A DNA stretch of 64,000 bases from assembly GCA_037130755.1 (NCBI GenBank), contig JBAXSI010000009.1, positions 16,683 to 80,682 on the forward strand, written 5' to 3'. This stretch comes from UBA10649 sp037130755 (lineage in GTDB: Bacteria; Actinomycetota; Actinomycetes; S36-B12). Positions 19,387-28,142 of the stretch are shown here, one piece after another. The notes beneath the pieces were generated by a model that had not been told where the DNA came from, made no database searches, and saw only the letters and a list, made by a program, of their open reading frames with translations. The translations under genes were made by a program, and so were the position numbers. The first letter of the stretch is position 1. Each line of letters opens with the position of its first letter.

Positions 19387-20637
19387 ATGCGACAGATCGC
19401 GCGCAGTCGATGGGCCGCCCTCACGGGCGTCGCCGTCGTCGGTGCTCTCACGCTCGCCGCTTGCGGCAGCAGCACCAGTTCGTCCGAGTCGACGTCTGCC
19501 GCAGCGGCAGCGTCGTCAGCGGCGGCCCCGGCCTCGTCGGCAGCGGCCCCAGCCTCGTCGGCAGCGGCCCCGGCCTCCTCAGCTGCAGCGGCAGCGTGCA
19601 CCACTCCGGCACCGGTCAAGCTCCAGTTGCAGTGGTTCGCCCAGGCCCAGTTCGCGGGCTACTACGCGGCGAAGGACAAGGGCTTCTACAAGGACCAGTG
19701 CCTCGACGTGACCATCCTCGAGGGCGGCGTCGACATCGTCCCGCAGACCGTCCTGGCACAAGGTGGCGCTGACTTCGCGATCGCCTGGGTGCCCAAGGCC
19801 CTCGCCTCTCGCGAGCAGGGTGCCCTGATCACCAACGTCGCACAGGTCTTCCAGAAGTCCGGCACGCTCCAGGTCTCGTGGGCCGACTCGAACATCAAGA
19901 CCCCCGCAGACTTCAAGGGCAAGAAGATCGGCAACTGGGGCTTCGGCAACGAGTTCGAGGTCTTCGCGGCGGTCACCAAGGCTGGTCTCGATCCTGCGGC
20001 CGACGTTGAACTCGTGCAGCAGCAGTTCGACATGAAGGGCCTGCTCAGCAAGGAGATCGATGCTGCTGAGGCCATGACCTACAACGAGTACGCGCAGCTG
20101 CTCGAGACCAAGAACCCCGCCACCGGCAAGCTCTACCAGCCGGAGGACTTCACCGCCATCAGTTACGAGACCGAGGGCGTGGGCATGCTCCAGGACGCCA
20201 TCTGGGCCAACCAGGACAAGCTCGGCAGCGATACTGCGTACCAGGACCTCACCCAGAAGTTCGTGCAGGCATCGCTCCAGGGCTGGATCTACTGCCGCGA
20301 CAACGCGCAGGAGTGCGCCGACATCGTGACGACGAATGGTTCGAAGCTCGGCGCCAGCCACCAACTGTGGATGATGAACGAGATCAACAAGCTGATCTGG
20401 CCGTCACCGCTGGGCGTTGGCGTGATCGACCCGGCCAAGTACACCCAGACCGTGACGATCGCCATGAACACCAAGAACCTCGAGGGTTCCACGGTCATCA
20501 CCAAGGAGCCGGACGCCGAGGCGTTCACCGACAAGTACGCAGTCGCGGCGAACACGGCGCTCACGGCTGCCGGGCTGAACACGACCGGTGATGCGTTCGC
20601 ACCGATCGCCGTCACCTTGAACGAGGGTGGCAACTAG
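19387..20637 (+). CDS. ABC transporter substrate-binding lipoprotein, NMT1/THI5-like
   Basis: 416 aa. The signal peptide ends in the lipobox LTLAAC (Cys26). A low-complexity linker of Ala/Ser/Pro heptads (about residues 27-72) follows, encoded by a 21-bp tandem repeat near 19511-19580. The binding domain starts with LQLQWFAQAQFAGYYAAKDKGFY, the hallmark of the NMT1/THI5 family, whose known members bind thiamine-precursor pyrimidines or related heterocycles. Preceded by AGGAGGAA. Last gene of the operon, followed by a strong hairpin. Substrate probably uracil/thymine-like or a hydantoin, by context only. Confidence 0.87.
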   Translation: MRQIARSRWAALTGVAVVGALTLAACGSSTSSSESTSAAAAASSAAAPASSAAAPASSAAAPASSAAAAACTTPAPVKLQLQWFAQAQFAGYYAAKDKGFYKDQCLDVTILEGGVDIVPQTVLAQGGADFAIAWVPKALASREQGALITNVAQVFQKSGTLQVSWADSNIKTPADFKGKKIGNWGFGNEFEVFAAVTKAGLDPAADVELVQQQFDMKGLLSKEIDAAEAMTYNEYAQLLETKNPATGKLYQPEDFTAISYETEGVGMLQDAIWANQDKLGSDTAYQDLTQKFVQASLQGWIYCRDNAQECADIVTTNGSKLGASHQLWMMNEINKLIWPSPLGVGVIDPAKYTQTVTIAMNTKNLEGSTVITKEPDAEAFTDKYAVAANTALTAAGLNTTGDAFAPIAVTLNEGGN

Positions 20638-20647
20638 CAGTACCCGT

Positions 20648-20682
20648 CGAAGGGGCGTGGGCGCGATGCCTGCGCCCCTTCG
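20648..20682 (+). terminator. Hairpin after the pyrimidine/transport operon
   Basis: A perfect 10-bp stem, CGAAGGGGCG with CGCCCCTTCG, starts 11 bp after the lipoprotein stop and encloses a 15-nt loop. There is no T-run, as is common for actinobacterial terminators. It also lies after the convergent DUF3097 gene, so it may serve both directions. Confidence 0.6.
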
Positions 20683-20711
20683 GCATGCCCGCCCTTTCCG
20701 CTGGCTCGGCA

Positions 20712-21545
20712 TCAGGGGGCGGTGACGAAGTCGATCAACTCCTCGACCCGGCCGATGAGACTGGTCTCGAGGTCGGTGTACGTGGTGACCTTGCCGAGGA
20801 TCCGTCGCCATGCGCGCCCGGTTTCGGCGGGCCACCCCAGCTCGGCACAGACCCCCTCCTTCCAAGGCTGACCCTTCGGAATGACGGGCCACTCCCGCAG
20901 CCCGATGACCGACGGCCGGACCGCCTGCCAGACATCAATGTAGGGATGCCCAAGGACGAGGACGTCACCGCCGAAGCCCGTCATGACTGCCTCGGCGATC
21001 CGGGTCTCCTTCGACCCGGGCACGAGGTGATCCACGAGCACACCCACGCGGTGTCCGGCATCGGGTTGGAACTCCCCGAGCCGATCGACCAGCTCATCGA
21101 TGCCACCGAGCTGTTCAACGACGATCGCCTCGTTGCGCAGGTCGGCGCCCCACACCTTCTCGACGAGCTCCGCGTCCTGAGTGCCTTCGACCCAGATGCG
21201 CGAGCCTTTGGCCACGCGGGCCCGCTGCGAGGGTGCGGCCACCGAGCCGGAGGCGGTGCGGGCAGGACGGGTCACCAGTGGCGATCCAGCCGGCCGGACG
21301 AGGGTCACCGGTATGCCGTCGAGGAGGAATGCCGCGGGCAGCACGGCGAACGGCCGCCGGTCGCCGTGCCTGTCCTCGAGAACTACGGCCAGGCCGCTCG
21401 CGCCCTTGTCCCAGCCCACGACCGCGCCGCACCAGCCCGTCGACGCGCACTCGACGACCAGGCCGAACTCCGCGTCGACGGAGGGCACGCTGCGCCTGGG
21501 GTGCGGGTCGGAGGACAGCACATCGGATCCGTAGCGGTCGGGCAC
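20712..21545 (-). CDS. DUF3097 family protein
   Basis: 277 aa. It opens with PDRYGSDVLSSDPHPRR, the diagnostic start of the actinobacterial DUF3097 family, whose function is unknown to me. Other conserved-looking segments are RIWVEGTQDAELVEKVWG, LVDHLVPGSKETRIA and VLGHPYIDVWQAVRP; the first resembles a TOPRIM-like segment. GTG start at 21545 without a Shine-Dalgarno. A TAGCCT box ends 6 nt before it, which suits a leaderless mRNA. It stands alone between two catabolic operons and is probably not part of either. Confidence 0.8.
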   Translation of the reverse strand: MPDRYGSDVLSSDPHPRRSVPSVDAEFGLVVECASTGWCGAVVGWDKGASGLAVVLEDRHGDRRPFAVLPAAFLLDGIPVTLVRPAGSPLVTRPARTASGSVAAPSQRARVAKGSRIWVEGTQDAELVEKVWGADLRNEAIVVEQLGGIDELVDRLGEFQPDAGHRVGVLVDHLVPGSKETRIAEAVMTGFGGDVLVLGHPYIDVWQAVRPSVIGLREWPVIPKGQPWKEGVCAELGWPAETGRAWRRILGKVTTYTDLETSLIGRVEELIDFVTAP

Positions 21546-21737
21546 GGCGTAAGGCTAGGCGCGCGAGCCGACAATCCCCCCACCACCACCCCGCCGCCCC
21601 AAGGCCGGCGCACGAAATGCTCGACTCGGTGAGAGCGACGGATTGTGCCTCGAATCTGGATCCCGGACACGAAATCCGTTGAGATTTGGGTAAGATACCG
21701 CGGAATCGCTTGCCATGACTGGTGCAGGTAGCCCATT
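21546..21737 (+). promoter_or_regulatory. Divergent intergenic region between DUF3097 and lrp-like genes
   Basis: 192 bp between divergent starts. TAAGAT at 21691-21696 is the best -10 for the plus-strand operon, without a clear -35. TAGCCT at 21552-21557 on the minus strand is a -10-like box 6 nt before the DUF3097 GTG. No Lrp operator could be defined. Confidence 0.3.
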
Positions 21738-22220
21738 ATGTCCGTCATGCCGCCACGCGACCGGGTTCCGAGCACCCCCCTGGACGATGTCTCCAAGGCG
21801 ATCATCGAACAGTTGCAGCAGGACGGGCGCCGACCCTATGCGGCCATCGGCAAGGCGGTGGGCCTGTCCGAGGCCGCCGTCCGGCAGCGGGTGCAGCGCC
21901 TGCACGAGTCGGGCGTGATGCAGATCGTGGCCGTCACTGATCCGATGCAGGTCGGATTCGCGCGAGCGGCGATGATCGGGATACGTGTTGACGGTGACGC
22001 CGAAGTCGTCGCCGACGACCTGGAAGTCATGCCCGAGGTCGACTACCTCGTCGTGACCGCCGGCAGCTTCGACATCCTCGCGGAGGTCGTCGCCGAGGAT
22101 GACGACCACCTGCTCGAGGTCATCAACCGCAAGATCCGGGCCATCCCCGGAGTGCGCTCAACCGAGACGTACGTCTATCTGAAACTGCGCAAGCAGATCT
22201 ACACCTGGGGTACACGATGA
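21738..22220 (+). CDS. Lrp/AsnC-family transcriptional regulator
   Basis: 160 aa, typical for the family. The N-terminal helix-turn-helix is LDDVSKAIIEQLQQDGRRPYAAIGKAVGLSEAAVRQRVQRL (residues about 15-55), followed by a C-terminal RAM/ACT-like effector domain (VDYLVVTAGSFDILAEVVAEDDDHLLEVI). The next gene's ATG overlaps its stop as ATGA, so it is translationally coupled to the aminotransferase it probably regulates. An amino acid or amine is the expected effector. Confidence 0.88.
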   Translation: MSVMPPRDRVPSTPLDDVSKAIIEQLQQDGRRPYAAIGKAVGLSEAAVRQRVQRLHESGVMQIVAVTDPMQVGFARAAMIGIRVDGDAEVVADDLEVMPEVDYLVVTAGSFDILAEVVAEDDDHLLEVINRKIRAIPGVRSTETYVYLKLRKQIYTWGTR

Positions 22221-23620
22221 CAAGCACGCCGCAGCCCATCACCGAGCCTGGCACCGACTTCATGGCCGACAAGGCCCGCGACCACCTGTGGATGGCGTTC
22301 ACCCGCCACTCCCACTACTACGACGGCAGCGGCCACGTCCCTGTCATCGTGCGCGGTGAGGGCGCCTACATCTGGGACGACCAGGGCAACCGCTACCTCG
22401 ACGGGCTCGCTGGCCTATTCACCAACCAGCTCGGACACGGCCGCACCGAGATCGGTGACGCGATGGCCAAGCAGGCCTCCGAGCTCGCCTTCTTCCCCAT
22501 CTGGTCCTACGCGCACCCGCGCGCGATCGAGCTTGCCGAGAAGCTCGCGAGCTACGCCCCCGGTGACCTCAACCGGGTCTTCTTCACCACCGGCGGCGGC
22601 GAGGCAGTCGAGACGGCGTGGAAGCTCGCCAAGCAGTTCTTCAAGATCACGGGGAAGCCGAGCAAGACCAAGGTCATCAGCCGGGCCATCGCCTATCACG
22701 GCACACCGCAAGGCGCGCTGTCCATCACCGGCATCCCCGAGGCGAAGGTGGCCTTCGAGCCGTTGGTGCCCGGTGCGATCAAGGTGCCCAACACCAACTT
22801 CTACCGGGCTCCCGAGGAGTTCCGCCACGACGAGAAGGCCTTCGGCCTGTGGGCAGCCGAGCGCATCGCCGAGGCGATCGAGTTCGAGGGTCCCGACAGC
22901 GTCGCCGCCGTCTTCCTCGAGCCGGTGCAGAACTCGGGCGGCTGCTTCCCGCCGCCGCCCGGATACCTCGAACGCGTTCGGGAGATCTGTGACGAGTACG
23001 ACGTCATCATGGTCGCCGACGAGACCATCTGCGCCTTCGGCCGCATCGGTGAGATGTTCGCGATGAGCCGGTTCGGCGTGACGCCCGACATCATCACGTG
23101 CGCCAAGGGGATGACCTCCGGCTACGCGCCCATGGGCGCCATGATCGCCAGTGACCGGCTCTTCGAGCCGTTCAAGCACGATCGCAACACGTTCCTCCAT
23201 GGCTTCACCTGGGGCGGCCACCCGGTGGCCGCGGCCGCCGCCCTGGAGAACCTGCGAATCTTCGAGGACGAGGGCATCCTGCAGCACGTCCGCGACAATG
23301 AGCCGCGGTTCCGCCAGACGCTGGAGAAGCTCGCGGACCTGCCTATCGTGGGCGACATCCGCGGCGCCGGCTACTTCTACGGCATCGAGCTCGTCCGCGA
23401 CAAGGTCACTCGTGAGACATTGAACGACGACGAGTGCGAGCGAGTGCTCCGCGGGTTCTTGTCGAAGGCCCTCTTCGATGCCGGTCTGTACTGCCGCGCT
23501 GACGATCGCGGCGACCCGGTCGTGCAACTGGCCCCACCGCTGATCATCGGCCAGCCGGAGTTCGACGAGATCGAGCAGATCCTGCGCTCCGTCCTGACGG
23601 AGGCCTGGGCCCTTCTGTGA
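22217..23620 (+). CDS. Class III PLP aminotransferase (putrescine or beta-alanine type)
   Basis: 467 aa omega-aminotransferase fold. The PLP lysine is in ITCAKGMTSGYAPMGA, the Asp that holds the pyridine N in VADETICAFGR, and the phosphate-binding part in TTGGGEAVETAWKLAK. It would move the terminal amino group of putrescine, another diamine, or beta-alanine to pyruvate or 2-oxoglutarate. Both roles fit: the 10165-4454 operon needs 4-aminobutanal, and the pyrimidine operon needs malonate semialdehyde from beta-alanine. The two cannot be separated from sequence. Coupled to lrp upstream and to the PNPOx gene downstream (GTGA overlap). Confidence 0.85.
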   Translation: MTSTPQPITEPGTDFMADKARDHLWMAFTRHSHYYDGSGHVPVIVRGEGAYIWDDQGNRYLDGLAGLFTNQLGHGRTEIGDAMAKQASELAFFPIWSYAHPRAIELAEKLASYAPGDLNRVFFTTGGGEAVETAWKLAKQFFKITGKPSKTKVISRAIAYHGTPQGALSITGIPEAKVAFEPLVPGAIKVPNTNFYRAPEEFRHDEKAFGLWAAERIAEAIEFEGPDSVAAVFLEPVQNSGGCFPPPPGYLERVREICDEYDVIMVADETICAFGRIGEMFAMSRFGVTPDIITCAKGMTSGYAPMGAMIASDRLFEPFKHDRNTFLHGFTWGGHPVAAAAALENLRIFEDEGILQHVRDNEPRFRQTLEKLADLPIVGDIRGAGYFYGIELVRDKVTRETLNDDECERVLRGFLSKALFDAGLYCRADDRGDPVVQLAPPLIIGQPEFDEIEQILRSVLTEAWALL

Positions 23621-24297
23621 CCAACAGCCAGCCGATTGCACCCGGGTCCACCCAGCGGACCCGGGTGCGTCGTATTCCCGAGCGCACGGTAACCGAGGTA
23701 GGCGCTCTGCACGACGTGCTCGATGCCGGCTTGGTCGCGCACGTTGCCGTGCACGACGCGGACGGGCAGCCGTACGTCATCCCCGTCGCCTTTGCCCGTC
23801 GCGCCAACGAGGTCGTGTTCCACGGCTCGACCGGGTCGAGGCTCTTCCGGTCCTTGGCAGAAGGCCAGCCCACGTGCCTGACCGTCACACTGCTCGACGG
23901 GCTGGTGCTGGCACGCAGCGCGTTCGAGTCGAGCATGAACTACCGCAGCGTGATGGTGCTCGGCGTCGCGCGGCGCCTCGACGGTGACGACGAGCTCGAT
24001 GCGTTGCGGGTCATCACCGAGCATCTCCTGCCAGGACGCTGGACGGAGTGCCGCCAGCCGAATGCCAAGGAGCGTGCGGCGACGCTGACGCTTGCGCTGA
24101 GTCTCGACGAGTGCTCGGTGAAGATCCGGACGGGTGGCCCCGAGGATGTGCCCGAGGACATCACCGACCCGGTCTACTCGCGGGTGTGGGCCGGGACCGT
24201 CCCCATGTACGAGTCGTTCGGCACGCCGATCCTCAGCGACGAGGCCCTCCCCGATACACCTGTGCCGGCGTACATCAACGAATGGAGCCGCTCGTGA
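23617..24297 (+). CDS. Pyridoxamine 5'-phosphate oxidase-family (NimA-like) flavin-binding protein
   Basis: 226 aa. A split-barrel fold is suggested by DVLDAGLVAHVAVHDADGQPYVIPVAFARR and VVFHGSTGSRLFRSLAEGQPTCLTVTLLDGLVL, as in the NimA/PNPOx-related group. The C-terminal half contains WTECRQPNAKERAATLTLALSLDE. Such proteins bind FMN, F420 or haem; the activity here is unknown. Its GTG overlaps the aminotransferase stop and its stop overlaps the next GTG, so it is embedded in the operon. A role in amine oxidation or in handling a reactive imine/aldehyde is possible but speculative. Confidence 0.72.
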   Translation: MTNSQPIAPGSTQRTRVRRIPERTVTEVGALHDVLDAGLVAHVAVHDADGQPYVIPVAFARRANEVVFHGSTGSRLFRSLAEGQPTCLTVTLLDGLVLARSAFESSMNYRSVMVLGVARRLDGDDELDALRVITEHLLPGRWTECRQPNAKERAATLTLALSLDECSVKIRTGGPEDVPEDITDPVYSRVWAGTVPMYESFGTPILSDEALPDTPVPAYINEWSRS

Positions 24298-25679
24298 GCA
24301 CCGATCTGCGGACGTTGTCCCTGTGGTGGGACACGCTTCCGAACGAACTTCAGCAGCCCCTCGGTGCACCGCTCAGCGGCGATGCCACGGCCGATGTCGT
24401 CATCGTCGGCGGCGGGTACACCGGGCTGTGGACCGCCTACTACCTGATCAAGGCCGATCCGTCCCTGCGCATCACGGTGCTCGAGGCCGAGGTCGCCGGG
24501 TTCGGGGCGAGCGGCCGCAATGGCGGATGGGCGTCGGCGCTCTTCCCGGCAAGCCTTGCTGCCCTCGCTCGTGCGTCATCCCGCGACGCTGCAGTTCGCA
24601 TGAAGCGTGCAATGAACCAGACCGTCGACGAGATCGGGCGCGTGGCGCACGAAGAGGACTGGAACATCGAATGGGAGAAGGCCGGCACGGTCGTCCTCGC
24701 CCGATCGCCGCTGCAGTGGCAGGAGGCGCAGGCCGAGGTCAAGGAGCTCCGCTCCTGGGGCTTCGGCGACGACGACCTCCGGCTCCTCGACAAGGACGAG
24801 GCAACTCGTCACGCCAACGCCACAGACGTCCTCGGTGCGACGTTCAACCCGCACTGCGCAGCCATCAACCCCGCTCGACTGGTACGCAGCCTGGCAAGGA
24901 CGGTCGTCGGACTCGGCGTGACGCTGCATGAGGGCACCCGCGCGGAGTCGATCGAGCCGGGCATCGTGCGTAGCCCCCAGGGCAGCGTGCGCGCCGAGTA
25001 CGTCGTACGCGCGACCGAGGGCTACACCCGGACGATCAAGGGACACACGCGCACTCTCGCCCCGGTGTACTCATTGATGCTGGCCACCGAGCCGCTGCCC
25101 GCCGAGACGTGGGCGAAGATCGGACTCGAGGGTCGGCCCACCTTCGCCGACGGCCGGCACCTGATCATCTACGGCCAGCGGACCGCCGACGGACGGATCG
25201 CGTTCGGCGGTCGCGGGGCGCCGTACTTCTTCGGATCGAAGATCACCCCCGAGCAGGACCGCAACCCCGCTGTGCACGCCGCCCTGTGGGAGGTCCTCAC
25301 CGATCTGTTTCCCGCCGTCGCCGGCGCTGCCGTCACCCATACCTGGGGCGGGCCACTGGGTGTTCCGCGCGACTGGTGGGCATCCTGCGGCCTTGATCGC
25401 GCGACGGGGCTGGCATGGTCCGGCGGCTACGTCGGCGACGGCGTCGGCACCTCGAACCTGGGCGGGCGAACGCTTGCCGACCTCATCCTGCAGCGGGAGA
25501 CCGATCTCGTATCGCTGCCGTGGGTCGGTCACCAATCCAAGAAGTGGGAGCCCGAGCCGCTGCGCTGGGTGGGAGCGAATGTCGGCTTGCGCGTGATGAC
25601 CAGCGCCGACAACGTCGAGGCGCGCACCGGCAAGCCGTCACGTAGGGCAGCGTTGTTCGCCCGCAAGATCGGGCACTGA
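24294..25679 (+). CDS. FAD-dependent amine oxidoreductase (DAO family), second copy
   Basis: 461 aa. VVIVGGGYTGLWTAYYLIKAD (dinucleotide binding) is followed by GFGASGRNGGWASALFP (FAD contact) and a C-terminal SGGYVGDGVGTSNLGGRTLADL. It shares the domain layout and several motifs with the protein at 2903-4321, so the two are paralogues. The GTG at 24294 overlaps the preceding stop (GTGA); the longer frame to 24048 is a shadow of the PNPOx gene. Probably oxidises an amine or N-alkyl amino acid in the same pathway as the aminotransferase. It ends 3 bp before the convergent cytochrome gene. Confidence 0.82.
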   Translation: MSTDLRTLSLWWDTLPNELQQPLGAPLSGDATADVVIVGGGYTGLWTAYYLIKADPSLRITVLEAEVAGFGASGRNGGWASALFPASLAALARASSRDAAVRMKRAMNQTVDEIGRVAHEEDWNIEWEKAGTVVLARSPLQWQEAQAEVKELRSWGFGDDDLRLLDKDEATRHANATDVLGATFNPHCAAINPARLVRSLARTVVGLGVTLHEGTRAESIEPGIVRSPQGSVRAEYVVRATEGYTRTIKGHTRTLAPVYSLMLATEPLPAETWAKIGLEGRPTFADGRHLIIYGQRTADGRIAFGGRGAPYFFGSKITPEQDRNPAVHAALWEVLTDLFPAVAGAAVTHTWGGPLGVPRDWWASCGLDRATGLAWSGGYVGDGVGTSNLGGRTLADLILQRETDLVSLPWVGHQSKKWEPEPLRWVGANVGLRVMTSADNVEARTGKPSRRAALFARKIGH

Positions 25680-25682
25680 CGC

Positions 25683-28142
25683 CTACGAGTAGTTCTCGCT
25701 GTGGTTCATTCCATGACAGGTGAGGGTGCACGTACCGGTGATGTTGCCGCCGTTCGCCGGAACCGTTCGCGTGTAGCGCAGTGTCCCGCCATTCGGAGTC
25801 ACGGTGGGCGCGAAGTTCACCCCGCCGCCGCCGTCGAGCGTCTGCGTGCCGCCACCGGTCGCCGGCAGAGCGGTCGAATGCGGGCGGTAGTGACACTCCT
25901 GGCACGTGAATCGCCAACTGGTCACGTGGTCGTAATGGCGGTTGAAGTTCGTGGCCGGACTGTTCGCGCCATTCACGGTGGTCCCGGTCCCGGAGATGAA
26001 GGGCGAGTTCGTGTGGCAGGTGAAGCACAGTGCGTACTGCGCCTCGGAGAAGGTCACGGTGCCGTCAGATCGGTTGTACGGCGCCGTCAGGACGCCATAG
26101 TTCGGGACGGTGTTCTTGGCCACGGCGTGCGGCGCGGCAGTCTGGCCACCACCTTGCCCAAGCACCATCGGCGAGGAGGCATGGCACTGGGTGCAGCGGA
26201 TGGTCTGTGCGGTCGTTCCGTCCCAGAGTTTGTAGGTGGAGGCTCCGCTCAGGCTCAGTCCCATGGCAGGCGTCTGGTTCTTGCCCGGTGCCTCGACGGG
26301 GTGCATCGACTTGGCGGCGGGGTTGAACTCGACGGCGGCGTCCAGCAGGTACTGACTCTCCGGGAAACCGGCGTTGGACGGCAGCGTGGTGTAGCTGGAA
26401 TGGCACTTCATGCACAGCTGGTACTCGGCGGTGGCCTTGTTCGTCACACCGTCGAGGAACTGGTAGATCGGTGCCTGGGTCGTGGGGTTGTACGTGACCT
26501 TGACTGCGGAGACGCCGGTCATTCGACCCGACGGCGTCCATGGCGTACCGAGCGGACTCTGCACGGATGGCGTGGCCGAGTCCGAGTGCGGGTTGTGGCA
26601 GTCGGTGCACTCGGAGTGGCGGTTGAGCACCCCTGCGAACTCATCGACCGGTGCCGAAGTGCCGCTGGGTGCCATCGTGGCCGTCGTATGACGGGTGTTC
26701 ACGGCGCTCACCGAGTCGTGGGTGTAGTACTGACGGGTCGTGGCGTTCACGACGTTGACACCGCCAGAGACGTATTCCGCCTGCACCGTGTACTTCGAAC
26801 CAGTGCCTGAAGCATCGTGGCAGGTGAAGCAGAGTGTTGAGATCTGGCGCGGGTTGCTTGTCTGATTGCCCATGAACGTGGGGCGCGTCTCGGCATGGAT
26901 GCGATGGCACGATGCGCACGATCCCGTCGTGGGTCCGTACGGACCGTGGATGTCGGCGTCGCCCTTGAGTCGCAGGCTCCGGTTCACGGTGCGCAGGTTG
27001 GGATCGACTCCGTGTCGACCGGTGCCGATGTCTCCAATCGGGCGCAGGCATAGATCCGGCAGCACGTTCTCCCCCGAGATGACCGACGGGCACGCCACGA
27101 TGATCGTGAGCTCGGAGGTCGCGGCGGTCGCGCCGTCGAACGCGAATACCGTGAACAACGTTTCCGTGGGCGCGTCCGAGAGCTGACCGGAGATGATGCC
27201 CGTCCGGAAGTCGATGGTCAGGCCACCCGGCAGTTCCGGCCTGGTGAAGTACATGGGGCTCGAACGAAAGCCGATCCACGTGAAGGCAGTCGTGGGCTCA
27301 ACCGGCTCGCCGATCACGGCGCGGACCGTCTGCTGTGCCGGCTCGATGATCGGACCGTCGAGCACGGTGATGCCCAGGGTCGCGATCGCCTGGTGCGTCC
27401 CGTCATCGGCAGTCACCACATAGGCCGTTGCAGGCTGCGCGAGTTCGGGCGTGCCGGAGATGACTCCGGTGCTCGGATCCATGGTCAGGCCCGCGGGTAC
27501 GTCAGGGGCGATCGCAAACGTCACGGTCGAATCCGCGCTTGCTGCGAAGTTCGTCGTCAGAACGGACGAACTCGTCATCGACTGGCCCTTCACCGCCACG
27601 ATCTTCTGGACGGCTGGGCTGACCTCGTAGACCACCTCGGTCGGTGACGGAGTCGGCGTCGCGCACGCGGCCACTGTCGGCCAGACGCCTGTGGGATCCG
27701 AAACAGCGGGACTGGGACTCTGCGATGCCGGTGCGCAGTCACTGGGAATGGGTGTAGCCGAATCACTGGGTGACGAGGTTGGGACTGCTGAGCCACTCGC
27801 CGATGCGATAGGCGAGTTGCTTGGCAGCGGTTGCGTGCTGGCAGAGCCGGATCCGCTTGCCGAGGGCAGCGGAGTCGATGGCGACCCGGGTGCCGAGTCC
27901 GCCGGTGAGGCGCCCGGGTTGGGCGTTGGCGACACCGCGGGGCTCGCCACGAGATCCGGCGTGAGAAGCAGGGGCGGCGGCACCTGTCCACCGTCGCCCA
28001 CGGCCATTGCCAGGCCGCCCGATGTGGTCAGGCCCGCCAGGACGATGACGACCGCGCACAGCGAGAACAGCAATGAGCGCCACGTGGCCGTCGTGCCCAC
28101 GCGCCGCTCCTCGCTCCCTCGACCGGTCGGCCGTCGGTTCAT
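25683..28142 (-). CDS. Secreted octahaem c-type cytochrome with two N-terminal Ig-like domains
   Basis: 819 aa. Residues about 20-45 form a signal peptide (LLFSLCAVVIVLAGLTTSGGLAMA). A long Pro/Ser/Ala linker follows (about 50-165), then two Ig-like He_PIG-type repeats (PAGLTMDPSTGVISGTP and PGGLTIDFRTGIISGQL). From about residue 405 there are seven CXXCH motifs (CASCH, CFTCH, CTDCH, CMKCH, CTQCH, CFTCH, CQECH) and a final CTLTCH with three residues between the cysteines. Several are followed by a nearby His (CHRIH, CHNPH), as in paired-CXXCH domains. No sortase motif or C-terminal membrane anchor is seen. ATG overlaps the NHL gene stop (TGATG); a GTG 15 codons later with GAGGAG upstream is an alternative start. 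Role: extracytoplasmic electron transfer, by inference. Confidence 0.85.
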   Translation of the reverse strand: MNRRPTGRGSEERRVGTTATWRSLLFSLCAVVIVLAGLTTSGGLAMAVGDGGQVPPPLLLTPDLVASPAVSPTPNPGASPADSAPGSPSTPLPSASGSGSASTQPLPSNSPIASASGSAVPTSSPSDSATPIPSDCAPASQSPSPAVSDPTGVWPTVAACATPTPSPTEVVYEVSPAVQKIVAVKGQSMTSSSVLTTNFAASADSTVTFAIAPDVPAGLTMDPSTGVISGTPELAQPATAYVVTADDGTHQAIATLGITVLDGPIIEPAQQTVRAVIGEPVEPTTAFTWIGFRSSPMYFTRPELPGGLTIDFRTGIISGQLSDAPTETLFTVFAFDGATAATSELTIIVACPSVISGENVLPDLCLRPIGDIGTGRHGVDPNLRTVNRSLRLKGDADIHGPYGPTTGSCASCHRIHAETRPTFMGNQTSNPRQISTLCFTCHDASGTGSKYTVQAEYVSGGVNVVNATTRQYYTHDSVSAVNTRHTTATMAPSGTSAPVDEFAGVLNRHSECTDCHNPHSDSATPSVQSPLGTPWTPSGRMTGVSAVKVTYNPTTQAPIYQFLDGVTNKATAEYQLCMKCHSSYTTLPSNAGFPESQYLLDAAVEFNPAAKSMHPVEAPGKNQTPAMGLSLSGASTYKLWDGTTAQTIRCTQCHASSPMVLGQGGGQTAAPHAVAKNTVPNYGVLTAPYNRSDGTVTFSEAQYALCFTCHTNSPFISGTGTTVNGANSPATNFNRHYDHVTSWRFTCQECHYRPHSTALPATGGGTQTLDGGGGVNFAPTVTPNGGTLRYTRTVPANGGNITGTCTLTCHGMNHSENYS

